Source: Lyngbya sp. CCAP 1446/10 (lineage in GTDB: Bacteria; Cyanobacteriota; Cyanobacteriia; Cyanobacteriales; Microcoleaceae). From it: a DNA stretch of 64,000 nt. Positions 45,580-55,169 of this stretch are shown here, one piece after another. Below the pieces are notes generated by a model. It was not told the origin of the DNA. It made no database searches and saw only the letters and a program-made list of their open reading frames with translations. The translations under genes and the position numbers were made by a program. How positions within the stretch are numbered: the first letter of the stretch is position 1; each line of letters begins with the position of its first letter. The stretch covers positions 1 to 64,000 of the forward strand of contig NZ_JAIGNI010000156.1 of NCBI RefSeq assembly GCF_026130175.1, given 5' to 3'.

Positions 45580-48006
45580 TCAATTAGGTACAGGCGTTTT
45601 TTCGATCAGCAATTTCCCTTTCTGCGTTGCACCCGCACTCCATTTCCAGTCACGGATTTCCGGCAGATCCTGGCCATGTTGGTTAATGTACAGCTTGTGC
45701 TCAATCAGCTTGTCCTGCATCATCTGCTTCAGGTAAGACCCCTTCGCGCCTAAATGTGGCAGACGATCGATCGCGTCTTGCACGAGATGGAAGCGATCGA
45801 GGTCATTTTGCACCCGCATATCAAAAGCAGTCGTGATCGTGCCCTCTTCCTTGTAGCCCCGGACGTGGAGGTTGCGATTGGTGCGGCGGTAGGTTAGTCG
45901 GTGTACCAGCCAGGGGTAGCCATGAAAGCCAAAGATGATGTGTTTGTCTGTTGTAAAAAGCGAGTCGTAGTCCGCTTCGCTCAGTCCGTGGGGGTGTTCG
46001 CTGGCAGACTGCAACTTCATCAGATCGACCACATTAACAACCCGGATTTTCAGATCGGGGAGATGTTCGCGCAGAATCGAAACCGCCGCCAAAATCTCTA
46101 GCGTCGGCGTATCGCCACAGCAAGCCATCACTACGTCCGGTTCAGAGTCCTGGTCATTGCTAGCCCATTGCCAAATCCCGATGCCTTCGGTGCAATGGAT
46201 AACCGCTTCGTCCATCGTCAGCCATTGCGGCAGGGCGTGTTTACCAGCTACCACCACATTCACGTAATGACGACTCCGCAAGCAGTGATCGAAGACTGAC
46301 AGCAAACAGTTGCCATCGGCTGGCAGATACACCCGGACGATATCGGCTTTCTTGTTGATTACATGGTCGATAAAACCGGGGTCTTGGTGCGTGAAGCCGT
46401 TGTGATCCTGTTGCCAGACATGGGAGGCGAGTAGATAGTTGAGCGATGCGATCGGTCGTCTCCAGGGAAGTTCCGCCGTGACCTTCAGCCATTTGGCGTG
46501 CTGGCTAAACATTGAATCCACAATGCGAATGAAAGCTTCATAGCTATTGAATAGCCCGTGTCGTCCAGTCAGCAGATAGCCTTCTAACCAACCCTCGCAC
46601 TGATGCTCACTCAGCATTGAGTCCAGCACCCGTCCATCGGGCGCGAGAAACTCATCATTGCGTTCTTCTCGTGCGTCCCACTGTCGATTCGTAACTTCAA
46701 ACACTGCACCTAAAAGATTCGAGAGCGTTTCATCGGGCCCGAAGATCCGAAAATTCCGCTGTTCCTGATTCAGCTTGGCTACATCTCGCAAGAACTTGCC
46801 GAGCACGAGCGTATCCTGACCGTCAACAGCACCGGGCGTAGGCACTGTCACCGCGTAGTTGCGGAAGTCTGGCAGATGCAGGTCACGCAGCAGCAAACCA
46901 CCGTTGGCGTGAGGATTTGCGCCCATTCGTCGATCGCCCTGCGGAGCTAATTCTGCCAATTCCGGCAGCAGGCGTCCGGTTTCATCGAACAGTTCTTCTG
47001 CTTTGTAGCTTTTCATCCAGCTTTCTAGCAGTTGGACATGATCGGGATGCTCGGAATTCACCAGTAATGGCACTTGATGCGATCGCGATGTGCCCTCGAT
47101 TTGCAAGCCATCGACCACTTTCGGTCCCGTCCAACCCTTGGGAGACTTGAGGACGATCACCGGCCAGCGCGGTCGAGTTGCGTTGTTCTGGTTTCGCGCA
47201 TTGCTTTGATTTTGCCGGATGTCTGCGATCGCGCGATCCAACGTGCTAGCCATCAGTTCGTGCATCTTTTCAGGATCATCGCCTTCCACAAAGTAAGGTG
47301 TCCAGCCGCAGCCTCGGAGAAATTGCTCCAATTCTTCAGGCTCAATGCGAGCGAGGACGGTGGGGTTGTTAATCTTGTAGCCATTCAAGTGCAGAATCGG
47401 CAGCACGGCACCGTCAGTAATTGGGTTGAGCAACTTGTTGGATTGCCAAGCGGTCGCCAGAGGCCCCGTCTCCGCTTCACCATCGCCAATGACGCAGGCA
47501 ACAATTAGACCGGGATTATCGAAGGCTGCTCCGAAGGCATGGCTGAGGGAATACCCCAGTTCACCGCCTTCGTGAATTGACCCTGGCGTTGTGGGTGCTA
47601 CATGGCTGGAAATCCCGCCAGGAAACGAGAATTGTTGGAACAGTTTTTTCAGACCCGCTTCATCCTGGGTAATGTTCGGATAAATCTCGCTCCAGGTGCC
47701 TTCGAGGTAAACATTGCCTACGATCGCAGGGCCACCGTGACCGGGCCCGGCAATGTAGAACATATCCAAGTCATACTTCTTAATCACCCGATTCAAATGC
47801 ACATAGATGAAGTTCTGCCCCGGTGTTGTACCCCAATGTCCGACGACTAGCGGTTTGACGTGGGAAAGTTTCAGCGGCTCCTTTAGCAGCGGGTTGTCGT
47901 AGAGGTAGATCTGTCCAACAGACAAATAGTTTGCGGCACGCCAGTAAGCATCAATGTTATGAAGTAATGTCGGGGAAAGTGTGCGGGAAAGCATTTTGAG
48001 TGTCAT
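45580..48006 (-). CDS. xfp: Phosphoketolase (xylulose-5-P/fructose-6-P)
   Basis: Thiamine-diphosphate enzyme cleaving xylulose-5-P or fructose-6-P with phosphate to acetyl-phosphate. Full length (808 aa): [60 protein letters not shown] motif [18 protein letters not shown] and C-terminal [16 protein letters not shown]. It allows carbon to bypass lower glycolysis, yielding acetyl-P for acetate and ATP. No acetate kinase is adjacent. It sits between the Mg2+ ATPase and the PRC-barrel gene in the same orientation. Confidence 0.96.
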   Translation of the reverse strand: MTLKMLSRTLSPTLLHNIDAYWRAANYLSVGQIYLYDNPLLKEPLKLSHVKPLVVGHWGTTPGQNFIYVHLNRVIKKYDLDMFYIAGPGHGGPAIVGNVYLEGTWSEIYPNITQDEAGLKKLFQQFSFPGGISSHVAPTTPGSIHEGGELGYSLSHAFGAAFDNPGLIVACVIGDGEAETGPLATAWQSNKLLNPITDGAVLPILHLNGYKINNPTVLARIEPEELEQFLRGCGWTPYFVEGDDPEKMHELMASTLDRAIADIRQNQSNARNQNNATRPRWPVIVLKSPKGWTGPKVVDGLQIEGTSRSHQVPLLVNSEHPDHVQLLESWMKSYKAEELFDETGRLLPELAELAPQGDRRMGANPHANGGLLLRDLHLPDFRNYAVTVPTPGAVDGQDTLVLGKFLRDVAKLNQEQRNFRIFGPDETLSNLLGAVFEVTNRQWDAREERNDEFLAPDGRVLDSMLSEHQCEGWLEGYLLTGRHGLFNSYEAFIRIVDSMFSQHAKWLKVTAELPWRRPIASLNYLLASHVWQQDHNGFTHQDPGFIDHVINKKADIVRVYLPADGNCLLSVFDHCLRSRHYVNVVVAGKHALPQWLTMDEAVIHCTEGIGIWQWASNDQDSEPDVVMACCGDTPTLEILAAVSILREHLPDLKIRVVNVVDLMKLQSASEHPHGLSEADYDSLFTTDKHIIFGFHGYPWLVHRLTYRRTNRNLHVRGYKEEGTITTAFDMRVQNDLDRFHLVQDAIDRLPHLGAKGSYLKQMMQDKLIEHKLYINQHGQDLPEIRDWKWSAGATQKGKLLIEKTPVPN

Positions 48007-48052
48007 GGTTTAAAGGTTCTTATGTGAACCGAGATTGAGGATACGGACAATG

Positions 48053-48382
48053 GAGCGCGTTAGGGATATGTCCCGACTTATATTCAGAGGGTTCTCGCAC
48101 ATCTACCAATACGGTTTGAGGATTTTTTAATCGGATTTTCAATCTTGCAACATTGGCGATCGTGAAATAGCCTGGTGGAAGCGACGTGAGAAAGCGATCG
48201 ACCTCCGATTCCAGATTCACAGCGACTTCAGAGATTGCTGGACTCTCTTGAGCAATCACGCCAGTTTTGGCGAAAGGCACTGCCAAAACTGAGTTTTGCC
48301 CCAGGGTAAATAAAACACAAAGACTTAGTAAAAATCCCCAAAATATTGTCTAAATTTATTTCTTGCAGCTTATTAAAGACAT
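48053..48382 (-). pseudogene. Rhodanese gene duplicate, truncated and with stops
   Basis: Near-identical to the first 110 codons of the rhodanese at 39325-39852. The ATG is kept at 48382, but the signal-peptide region has TAA in codon 9. The similarity ends at GCGTTAGGGATATG just before the active-site half, so the Cys loop is missing. Adjacent to xfp. Confidence 0.85.
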
Positions 48383-48411
48383 TAGGTAATAAATACCTTA
48401 CTGGTTGTTAT

Positions 48412-48710
48412 ATCTCTCTTTTATAACTGAGTCCCAATCCCCTCGTATCCTCCTAAAGAAGTGGACTTTAAAAATACTCAAATCCCTCCATTTTTAAGGG
48501 AAATTAGAGAAAATTATCGAGGGGAATCCTCCAACAGTATACTGTTACTATCTTTCAGGTTTAGTTGACATAAATTGTGTCTCAGCAGTCAGTTAACAGT
48601 TGACAGTTGACAGTTGACGGTTGACAGTTAAGTGCGAAGTTTTTAGGCAGGGGCTTAAATCCCCTGCCTAAAAACAATCCACCTAAAGGTGGGGGCTTAA
48701 ATCCCCTGTG
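48412..48710. repeat. Decayed MITE, heptamers and two-hairpin repeat
   Basis: 48412-48505 resembles the MITE core (TATAACTGAGTCCCAATCCC, CTAAAGAAGTGGACTTTAAA, CATTTTTAAGGGAAATTAG). 48590-48630 is a GTTGACA array. 48639-48653 and 48661-48675 form the perfect stem GTTTTTAGGCAGGGG/CCCCTGCCTAAAAAC, followed by CACCTAAAGGTGGGGGC, as at 34206-34312. No gene here. Confidence 0.65.
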
Positions 48711-48784
48711 ATGCAGGTTAATCTGTGTTGATATGCCTTTTATATGCGATCGATCTATCAATCAAAAAAATATGCAATCCAAGT

Positions 48785-51301
48785 CTATTGTACGTGTTGA
48801 TAGAAAACTCGTTTCACAGTTTCTGCACTGAGGATGTAAAGTCCGACAATTGCCGCCAGCACCAACAGGAATTCGAGCGGCAAGGATTGGAATCCCAGTA
48901 AACTTGCAAGCGGAGTATAGGGAAGAAATAGTGCGATCATGACGATCGCGATCGTTGACATCAACAAATACTTTCCCGGCTTGCTCGTGAGAATCGATTG
49001 CCGCGTCCGAATTACCAGCACAATAATGGATGCAGAAATCACAGATTCCATAAACCAACCAGTTCGGAATTGCGCGGGGTTGGCGTGCAGCAGAAATATC
49101 AATGCTCCAAACGTCAGATAATCAAAGACTGAACTGAGTAAACCAAACACCAACATAAATTTGCGGATAAACTTGATATCCATGCGCCGGGGTTTGTTTA
49201 CCAATTCCTTGTCTACGCGATCGGTGGCGATCGTCATTTCGGGAAAATCAGTCAATAGATTTGTGAGTAAAATCTGACTGGGCAGTAGCGGCAAAAACGG
49301 TAAAAACAGAGAAATACCTGCCATGCTGAACATATTGCCGAAATTAGCGCTCGTTGCCATAAACACGTATTTCAGCGTATTAGCAAACGTTACCCGTCCT
49401 TCCTTCACACCCTCAACCAAAACATTTAAATCTTTTTCCATCAGCACAATGTCGGCTGCTTCCTTCGCCACATCAACCGCACTCTCAACGGAAATTCCCA
49501 CATCCGCAGCATGAAGCGCCGAGGCATCGTTAATGCCGTCTCCTAAATAGCCAACCACATTCCCCGCTTTTTTCAGCGCGATGATAATCCGCTCTTTTTG
49601 ATTCGGCTCAACTTCAGCAAAAACATTGGTTTCTCCAACACGATGAAGTAGCGCTTCATCACTGAGTTTTTGCAGTTGGGAACCAGTCAAAACCTTTGGT
49701 TCGGGTAGTCCTACCTGTTGAATAATACTGATCGCTACAGCCCGACTATCGCCCGTAATCATCTTCGGGGTGATTCCCAGGGCTACCAAATCTTTGAGGG
49801 TGTCAGCAATGCCTGGTTTCGGCGGATCGAACAGCGCCAGATAGCCCATAAATGTCATGTTCGTTTCATCGTCTTTGCTGAAGGAATCGGTTTCAAAATT
49901 GCGGTAAGCAACTCCCAATACTCGAAATCCCTTGCTGCCCAATTCTTCAGCGCGTTGTTGAATCTTGTCCTGTTGTGGCGCAATGTCGATCGCAATTCCG
50001 TCACCAGTCTCTACCGTTGAGCAGACATCCAGAATCGTCTTAAGCGCTCCTTTGGTGACAATTAGATGGGTATTCTGTTGTTTAAACAGGATGCTTAAGC
50101 GTTTGCGGTTGAAATCGTAGGGCACTTCATCGAGCTTTTGATAGCCTGAGATGTCGAATGTCTTGTGTTGGCGGATGGCTTGGTCGATCGGATTGACATA
50201 GCCAGATTCAGATGCAGCATTCAAATAAGCATAGAGCAAAACCCGATCGCTCTCCTTGCCATCCACATCAACCGCCGAGTGAATTTTCACCTCCCCTTCC
50301 GTCAGCGTACCCGTCTTATCCGTACAAAACACGTTCATACTGCCAAAATTCTCGATCGCAGCCAACCGCTTTACAATCACCTGCTTGTTAGCCATTTGCT
50401 TAGCGCCGCGAGACAAATTGAGGCTGACAATGGCGGGCAGAAGTTGAGGAGTCAGGCCAACCGCCAGCGCTAGGGAAAATAGAAATGATTCCAAAACCGG
50501 GCGTTTCAGGTAAACATTGGCGGCAAAGATTAGGACAACCAGAATCAGCGTCACCTCCATCAGAAAGTAACCAAACTTGCTGAGTCCCTGTTCAAATTCG
50601 GTTTCCGGCGGCCTAAGTTTCAATCGTTCCGATACCTTACCAAACTCAGTTTCCTTTCCGGTATGCACCACCACTGCTTTGCCAGTACCGCTAATAACAT
50701 TAGTTCCCATATAAAGGATGTTAGTGCGCTTACCCAAATCGGTTTCAGCGGGCAAAACGCCGCTGAGTTTGTCAGCCGGGTAAGTTTCTCCAGTCAGCGC
50801 CGCTTCATTCACCGACAAATCTTTCGACTCTAAAATCAGGCAGTCACCGGGAATACTATCGCCAGCGTTAAGCAACACAATGTCACCCGGAACCACGTCC
50901 TCATTGGGAATTTCTTGAGATTTACCGTCACGCACAACCGTTGCTTTCACTTGCACCAAAGCCAGGAGTTTCTCAACAGCATTTGTCGCTCCCCGTTCTT
51001 GCCAAAATCCTAGTAAGCCACTAATTAGGACGATCGCCAAAATAATGATCGCATCTGCCGCATCTTTCAGAAATATCGACAGCACAGCGGCAAAAATCAG
51101 AATCAAAATAATCGGACTTTTGAACTGGTTGAGCAACAGCGTCAGTGAGTTCGATTGCTGTTTCTGTTTCAGGCTGTTCGCGCCGTATTCGCTCAGGTGT
51201 TGTTTAGCATCCTGGCTGCTTAAACCTGCGGTTGTAGACTTCACCTGAGCCAGCACCCGATCGGCAGGTAAGCTCCAAAACATCGAAAGTTGTGAATTCA
51301 T
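48785..51301 (-). CDS. mgtA: Magnesium-importing P-type ATPase (P3B, MgtA-like)
   Basis: 838-aa transporter: TGET (170-173), phosphorylation site FCTDKTGTLTEG with Asp328, KGALKTILDVCS, and the hinge LGDGINDASALHAADVGIS, where the Ser of NDASALHAAD is typical for MgtA/MgtB. About ten membrane helices. MgtA imports Mg2+. The last 85 residues are duplicated at 33877-34146. The upstream neighbours are DUF3122 copy 3 and rhodanese copy 2. Confidence 0.93.
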   Translation of the reverse strand: MNSQLSMFWSLPADRVLAQVKSTTAGLSSQDAKQHLSEYGANSLKQKQQSNSLTLLLNQFKSPIILILIFAAVLSIFLKDAADAIIILAIVLISGLLGFWQERGATNAVEKLLALVQVKATVVRDGKSQEIPNEDVVPGDIVLLNAGDSIPGDCLILESKDLSVNEAALTGETYPADKLSGVLPAETDLGKRTNILYMGTNVISGTGKAVVVHTGKETEFGKVSERLKLRPPETEFEQGLSKFGYFLMEVTLILVVLIFAANVYLKRPVLESFLFSLALAVGLTPQLLPAIVSLNLSRGAKQMANKQVIVKRLAAIENFGSMNVFCTDKTGTLTEGEVKIHSAVDVDGKESDRVLLYAYLNAASESGYVNPIDQAIRQHKTFDISGYQKLDEVPYDFNRKRLSILFKQQNTHLIVTKGALKTILDVCSTVETGDGIAIDIAPQQDKIQQRAEELGSKGFRVLGVAYRNFETDSFSKDDETNMTFMGYLALFDPPKPGIADTLKDLVALGITPKMITGDSRAVAISIIQQVGLPEPKVLTGSQLQKLSDEALLHRVGETNVFAEVEPNQKERIIIALKKAGNVVGYLGDGINDASALHAADVGISVESAVDVAKEAADIVLMEKDLNVLVEGVKEGRVTFANTLKYVFMATSANFGNMFSMAGISLFLPFLPLLPSQILLTNLLTDFPEMTIATDRVDKELVNKPRRMDIKFIRKFMLVFGLLSSVFDYLTFGALIFLLHANPAQFRTGWFMESVISASIIVLVIRTRQSILTSKPGKYLLMSTIAIVMIALFLPYTPLASLLGFQSLPLEFLLVLAAIVGLYILSAETVKRVFYQHVQ

Positions 51302-51389
51302 TATTTGTTATTTAATATGATTTATACAAATTCTTGCTACAAAAAAAGTGTTGGGCGAAGTGAAACCGAGGGCTGTATCTGGACGCTCG

Positions 51390-51419
51390 CACTGTAAAAA
51401 AAAGTATTTTTTTACAGTG
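51390..51419. terminator. Perfect 13-bp hairpin upstream of mgtA
   Basis: CACTGTAAAAAAA (51390-51402), loop AGTA, TTTTTTTACAGTG (51407-51419). It lies between DUF3122 copy 3 and mgtA, both minus strand, and can act as terminator or attenuator between them. The surrounding 51302-51546 also has GACGCACC repeat remnants and no gene. Confidence 0.6.
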
Positions 51420-51546
51420 AGATGCTCCCTATCTGGGCCCTGTTGATCAGGTGCGGATCTGTGAGATTGTTTGTGAAACTTAGGGATTGTCAACGGCGAC
51501 GCACCCTACGGCTACTTCAACTTTGCCAGCAACTTATCAACCGAAC

Positions 51547-52089
51547 CTAATTTCCTGAAGAAAAAATGGTTTGCCACTCTTGCAGAAAAAGTGGTGGAAC
51601 TGATAGATTAATCGCTTCACCGTCCATCGCTGATAGCGTCAACTTTAGGGGGTTTTCTGGCTGTAACTCCGGTAACAACGGCTGAATATCATACTGACCT
51701 ACATTAGATTCGGGAGCAGACAAATCAGTAAAAATAAGGCTGGAGGTATCATTAGCACTCAGTGTTTTACCCATTGAATTAGTCAACAATAAGGGTTTAC
51801 TACGGTCAATTTTTGCCACACCTGGGAAACCTACTAAACGCAGTTCAAAAGTCATTTGGCCATTAGGAGAAATCCTTTTAAAAGCGATCGCCTGCCAGCT
51901 ATTGCCATGCTGATCTTTGAGGTTCTGCCGAGATTGGTAAACCATTTGGCTTGGTGCTTCCTCCAGTTCTGTAATTTCTGCAAGTGCCTGGGCATTAGTA
52001 AATATTCCCAACCCCAGAACTACAGTTAAAACCAAGGCTCCCAGTAATAGTAACTGGGAAATTATTTTTCCAACAAAACGTCCGAACAT
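51547..52089 (-). CDS. DUF3122 protein, copy 3
   Basis: 180 aa, closest to copy 1 at 24606 (shared LGIFTN, EEAPSQMVYQSRQNLKDQHG, DTSSLIFTDLSAPE, NVGQYDIQPLLPELQ). N-terminal hydrophobic anchor at about 10-32. GAGGG precedes the ATG. It follows rhodanese copy 2 by 89 bp, repeating the rhodanese-DUF3122 order of copy 2. Confidence 0.85.
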   Translation of the reverse strand: MFGRFVGKIISQLLLLGALVLTVVLGLGIFTNAQALAEITELEEAPSQMVYQSRQNLKDQHGNSWQAIAFKRISPNGQMTFELRLVGFPGVAKIDRSKPLLLTNSMGKTLSANDTSSLIFTDLSAPESNVGQYDIQPLLPELQPENPLKLTLSAMDGEAINLSVPPLFLQEWQTIFSSGN

Positions 52090-52178
52090 AAATATTGCCC
52101 TCTTTGAAAAACTGAGTGAATCGTCTTTTTCCTAGCTAGTTATGCTGGATTAGGTTGAGTATCATAAATACTTACATC

Positions 52179-52643
52179 CTACTTTTCTAAAGGTTCTCCT
52201 GCCGCTTTCCAACCTTGAATACTAGGAGGAAAACCCCTCACGTTAGCATATCCTAACATTTGCAAAGTCATAACTCCCATTGCGCTTCTATAACCAGTTG
52301 TGCAATAGAGAATTACAGGGTGATTTCTGGGAATTTTATCAAGATTTGCCATTAAAGTTTCCAAGGGTATATTAATAGCGCTTGAAATGTGACCGGAGGT
52401 ATATTCAGAAGGTTGTCTGACATCAATTAATGAAGCATGATCATTTTTGACAATACTTTTGAGAGCTTCTGTATTTTTAATCGTGTAATAATCGCGAGGA
52501 AGAGAAGTCAAAAAATTATCGATGGTTTCTGACAATTGAGCTTGGGGCATTGAACTAGCCGCTATGACTGGCATTGGTGCGATCGCCAAAAAACAAATAC
52601 ATGATAGCGTTCCCACCAATAATGTTAAAAGAAATTTCCTCAT
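52179..52643 (-). CDS. Exported rhodanese-like protein, copy 2
   Basis: 154 aa: signal peptide (LLTLLVGTLSCICFLAIAPM; cleavage near VIAAS), rhodanese domain with DVRQPSEYTSGHISSAINIP and active loop CTTGYRSAMG. It shares the sequence FLTSLPRDYYTIKNTEAL with the other copy, so the domain is preceded by a conserved extension. AAGGAG is 11 bases before the ATG. A decayed MITE core (52711-52790) lies upstream. Confidence 0.88.
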   Translation of the reverse strand: MRKFLLTLLVGTLSCICFLAIAPMPVIAASSMPQAQLSETIDNFLTSLPRDYYTIKNTEALKSIVKNDHASLIDVRQPSEYTSGHISSAINIPLETLMANLDKIPRNHPVILYCTTGYRSAMGVMTLQMLGYANVRGFPPSIQGWKAAGEPLEK

Positions 52644-52710
52644 ATTCTTTTTTTTCTCCTTGATCTCACTAATATTTTTTAACTTAAACCTAAAAACCTT
52701 TGTTATGTCT

Positions 52711-52800
52711 TGTTTATAACCGAATCTATATCCTATCGCATCCCTCTTAAGAAGAGGATTTTAAGAATATCCTATCCCTTCCTTCTTAAGCAGGGCTGTT
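52711..52800. repeat. Decayed MITE core upstream of rhodanese copy 2
   Basis: TTATAACCGAATCTATATCC, CCCTCTTAAGAAGAGGATTT and TTCTTAAGCAGGG follow the same order and spacing as 48412-48505 and 26766-26855, and match the inner TTAAGAAGGGGGACTTT region of MITE copies A-C. The terminal AATACGG sequences are not recognisable. Confidence 0.5.
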
Positions 52801-52851
52801 TCGTTTGGGTTATTTCCTAAATAAATTGAACGGATTGATTAATCAGGAGCG

Positions 52852-53304
52852 CTAATGACTGCTTGGTCCATCAGTCGTGCGTCCGGTCATCTCGCCGTGA
52901 GAAATGCGGTAGATTGCTATTACCTCTGCACGTCCCCAAGAGTCGATCCAAGTTCGATTGATCGCAGGCGAAAGTGTGGGATTTTGCCCTTTGACTAATT
53001 CCATCGCTAGATCGATGTCTTGCTGCTCGGTTAGGCGATCGGCTCTGCCACTCACAATCACGCTGCGCCAATGCAGCGGATCGTGAATTTCTTCTACCTG
53101 TAAGCAGACTTCTGGATTCACGTTTATGTCATGAGTCTTCATACCTTCGGTTGTAAACAGGTAGATATCAGAATCTTTGAAATAATAGTGCATTGGCATC
53201 ACGTAGGGTTTTCCTTCGTGTATGTAGCCAAGATGACCGTATCCTACTTGTTGTAGAAACTCCTGAATTTCTTTTTGTCCCATTTCATCAATATCTAACA
53301 TCAT
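52852..53304 (-). CDS. Pyridoxamine 5'-phosphate oxidase-family (FMN-binding split barrel) protein
   Basis: 150 aa from ATG 53304 (AAAAGGAGAATA upstream; a GTG further up is less likely). Split-barrel pattern: LQQVGYGHLGYIHEGKPYVM, MHYYFKDSDIYLFTTEGMK and VEEIHDPLHWRSVIVSGRAD. Members bind FMN or F420 and reduce small molecules, or act as sensors of nitro or haem compounds. True PdxH activity is unlikely given the small size. Common in stress islands of anaerobically challenged bacteria. Confidence 0.8.
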   Translation of the reverse strand: MMLDIDEMGQKEIQEFLQQVGYGHLGYIHEGKPYVMPMHYYFKDSDIYLFTTEGMKTHDINVNPEVCLQVEEIHDPLHWRSVIVSGRADRLTEQQDIDLAMELVKGQNPTLSPAINRTWIDSWGRAEVIAIYRISHGEMTGRTTDGPSSH

Positions 53305-53420
53305 TATTCTCCTTTTCACGATTTACTCAATTGATTTTATTATACCAGATTACCTAAATTTTTGATTGATAGATCAACCACAGATATAAGGCAGATTCAC
53401 GGAGATGAAGGCAGACAATT

Positions 53421-53777
53421 TCAAGAAGAATGATTGGAGTCACCAACCTGTTCAGAGAGTGTTAATAAAAAGGCGAGGTTTGTCACTGCTTTAATAGCAT
53501 GGCGTGCGGTAGCAGGTACAAAAACAAACACTCCCGATTGAAGGACAATTTCTGTGCCTTCCAGCGTCAGCACGCCTTGTCCTTCAATCACATTCACTGT
53601 GGCATTGCGACTCGAAGAATGTTCTGCGATGTGCATTCCCACCGCGATCGACATCAGGGAATATCGGCAGTTTCTATCTTCTAGCAGAATCTTGCTCTTG
53701 ACTTGAGTCTGGGAATACTCAATGACATCCGCCCAATGAATTGTGGTATTTTTCGATGAGATTATGGTTGCAGTCAT
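53421..53777 (-). CDS. Single-domain cupin protein
   Basis: 118 aa from the ATG at 53777. One cupin barrel: GMHIAEHSSSRNATVNVIEG corresponds to motif 1 (with two His and a Glu as possible metal ligands), and LQSGVFVFVPATARHAIKAV to motif 2. The longer open frame to 53918 overlaps the next gene and lacks homology. Such small cupins often sense or store metal or sequester small ligands. Function unknown. Confidence 0.75.
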   Translation of the reverse strand: MTATIISSKNTTIHWADVIEYSQTQVKSKILLEDRNCRYSLMSIAVGMHIAEHSSSRNATVNVIEGQGVLTLEGTEIVLQSGVFVFVPATARHAIKAVTNLAFLLTLSEQVGDSNHSS

Positions 53778-53850
53778 GGGATAGGCTCTTGATTGTAGAG
53801 AGGTGATTAAGGTGAAGCACAAGGACACTCGTGGATTGAGTATCTGTAAT

Positions 53851-54438
53851 TCACGGAAAGACAATTTTGGCGATCGGCGGATGTCCCAGGAAAAGGTTGG
53901 CCGCCGATCGCAACACACTTTCGGAATAGATAATCTTTTGGATTTCTAGACTTGGTGCACGTTTGGCGGTGGCATTGTAAGTCGCGATTTCGCCTTCCAG
54001 ACTAAAATCGCTATCAGTGCGGTAGTGGTCATCGTCGTGCACTGCCTGGAAGATGAAGTTATAGATGGGATTAATACCCAGGGTTGTGTCGTAATTTTCG
54101 GCAGATACCCACAGATGATTTTGCTGGATATCGGCAAACATCTCTGCGGGACTGTTGTAACGCTCATACCATGAGAATTCTATATTTAGCGGGGTATTCT
54201 GAAACTCACTCCACAGCCAATCGCACAATTGGGCGATCGTTGTATCAGAAATTTCAGCCGGGGCGCTTTCTAGGTAGAGTTTGGCGAGGACTTCGACTCT
54301 AGATGCCGTGGCGATCGCTTGAGTGTTGCCATCTTTAGTACGCGCGGCGTAGCTATCCCGTAGGGAATCGCCCACTCCTTCTTGAACTTTACCTTCAATA
54401 TTTTTGGCGGTTGCCTTGGCTCGATTTTTTAAGCTCAT
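53851..54438 (-). CDS. CsbD-like N-terminus fused to an unrecognised domain
   Basis: 195 aa from the second of two adjacent ATGs. Residues 1-26 (KNRAKATAKNIEGKVQEGVG) match the start of CsbD stress proteins. They are followed by DSLRDSYAAR, encoded by a TAGCTATCCCGTAGGGAA sequence that looks like an interspersed repeat. From about 45 on comes another domain (RVEVLAKLYLESAPAEISDT, NIEFSWYERYNSPAEMF, NFIFQAVHDDDHYRTDSDFS, LEGEI), mainly helical with a His/Asp cluster that may bind metal. The domain is not recognised. Adjacent to the cupin gene. Confidence 0.6.
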   Translation of the reverse strand: MSLKNRAKATAKNIEGKVQEGVGDSLRDSYAARTKDGNTQAIATASRVEVLAKLYLESAPAEISDTTIAQLCDWLWSEFQNTPLNIEFSWYERYNSPAEMFADIQQNHLWVSAENYDTTLGINPIYNFIFQAVHDDDHYRTDSDFSLEGEIATYNATAKRAPSLEIQKIIYSESVLRSAANLFLGHPPIAKIVFP

Positions 54439-54441
54439 CAT

Positions 54442-54788
54442 CTGCGTTATTAAATGTTAAGACTGCTTGCCGGATCCGAATTAAAAACTCTGGTATTTAC
54501 TCTGATTCTGACAAGCTGTTGGGTTGTTTTTTGAATAAATTGAATGAGTTGATTCACTACGTAACAAACGTAAGAAAAAACATTTTGGTAAAAGTCAGAT
54601 TTTCTAAATGAGTAGCCGTACGGTGCGTCGAAGAAAGAAAATCCCAAAGAAAAATCGAGAATCTCACAGCGACGCACCGGACAAAATAGTTGAGTAAACA
54701 CACCCAAAAATTCTGTCATAGCAAAATTTTTAGAAATGGTATGACACTCCGAAATATCTGCTCCCAGTTTCACTATCAGCAGTAAACT
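54442..54788. repeat. Gap with GGTGCGTCG inverted repeat
   Basis: No supported gene. GGTGCGTCG (54622-54630) pairs with CGACGCACC (54670-54678), and TGTCATA (54714-54720) with TATGACA (54740-54746). The first stem is a common cyanobacterial interspersed repeat; remnants occur at 21640-21695 and 51430-51510. Minus-strand open frames here mostly follow the repeats. Confidence 0.55.
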
Positions 54789-55115
54789 CTAAGCGCTTTG
54801 TTGCTGAAAAATATGACTCAATCGATCGGCATTTTCTCTCAAAATGTGCAGAATGCCCCCTCGAATCACCGTTTCTCGGTACATTCGCTCAGCTAAAGCA
54901 GAACGATGTGGAGCGCTGATTTTTCTCGTCGGTGCTGGTTCTCCGGCGATCGCGTAATGGTTGGGAATTTGGCCCAGAACATGAGCAATCAGCTTTTGCC
55001 GAAATTCATGAATCGCAAAAGCTGACTGATAGGGATGTTCTGGGTAGTCATCTAAGACTTCGCCAATTTCTCGCAGTACCGTCGGCAATGTTAAATTGAT
55101 TAGCTCGAATGACAT
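54789..55115 (-). CDS. Small ComFB-like protein (tentative)
   Basis: 108 aa from ATG 55115 with GAGG upstream. The N-terminal half (INLTLPTVLREIGEVLDDYP, then FRQKLIAHVLGQIPNHYA) resembles cyanobacterial ComFB-like proteins, which end a helix with LxRLPxxY. The C-terminal part is a charged helix (ERMYRETVIRGGILHILREN). ComFB proteins of cyanobacteria bind c-di-GMP; whether this divergent member does cannot be said. The next gene upstream, a zinc ribbon, may be co-transcribed (54-bp gap). Confidence 0.5.
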   Translation of the reverse strand: MSFELINLTLPTVLREIGEVLDDYPEHPYQSAFAIHEFRQKLIAHVLGQIPNHYAIAGEPAPTRKISAPHRSALAERMYRETVIRGGILHILRENADRLSHIFQQQSA

Positions 55116-55169
55116 TTTTACCTCTAATTTATGATTGCCGAGTCCGAAAACCATCCTTGTCGGCGTTGA

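Noticed and set aside
54450-54773. 107-codon minus-strand frame
   Set aside because: Covers interspersed inverted repeats; only a short NQLIQFIQKTTQQ piece resembles coding relics at 27 kb.
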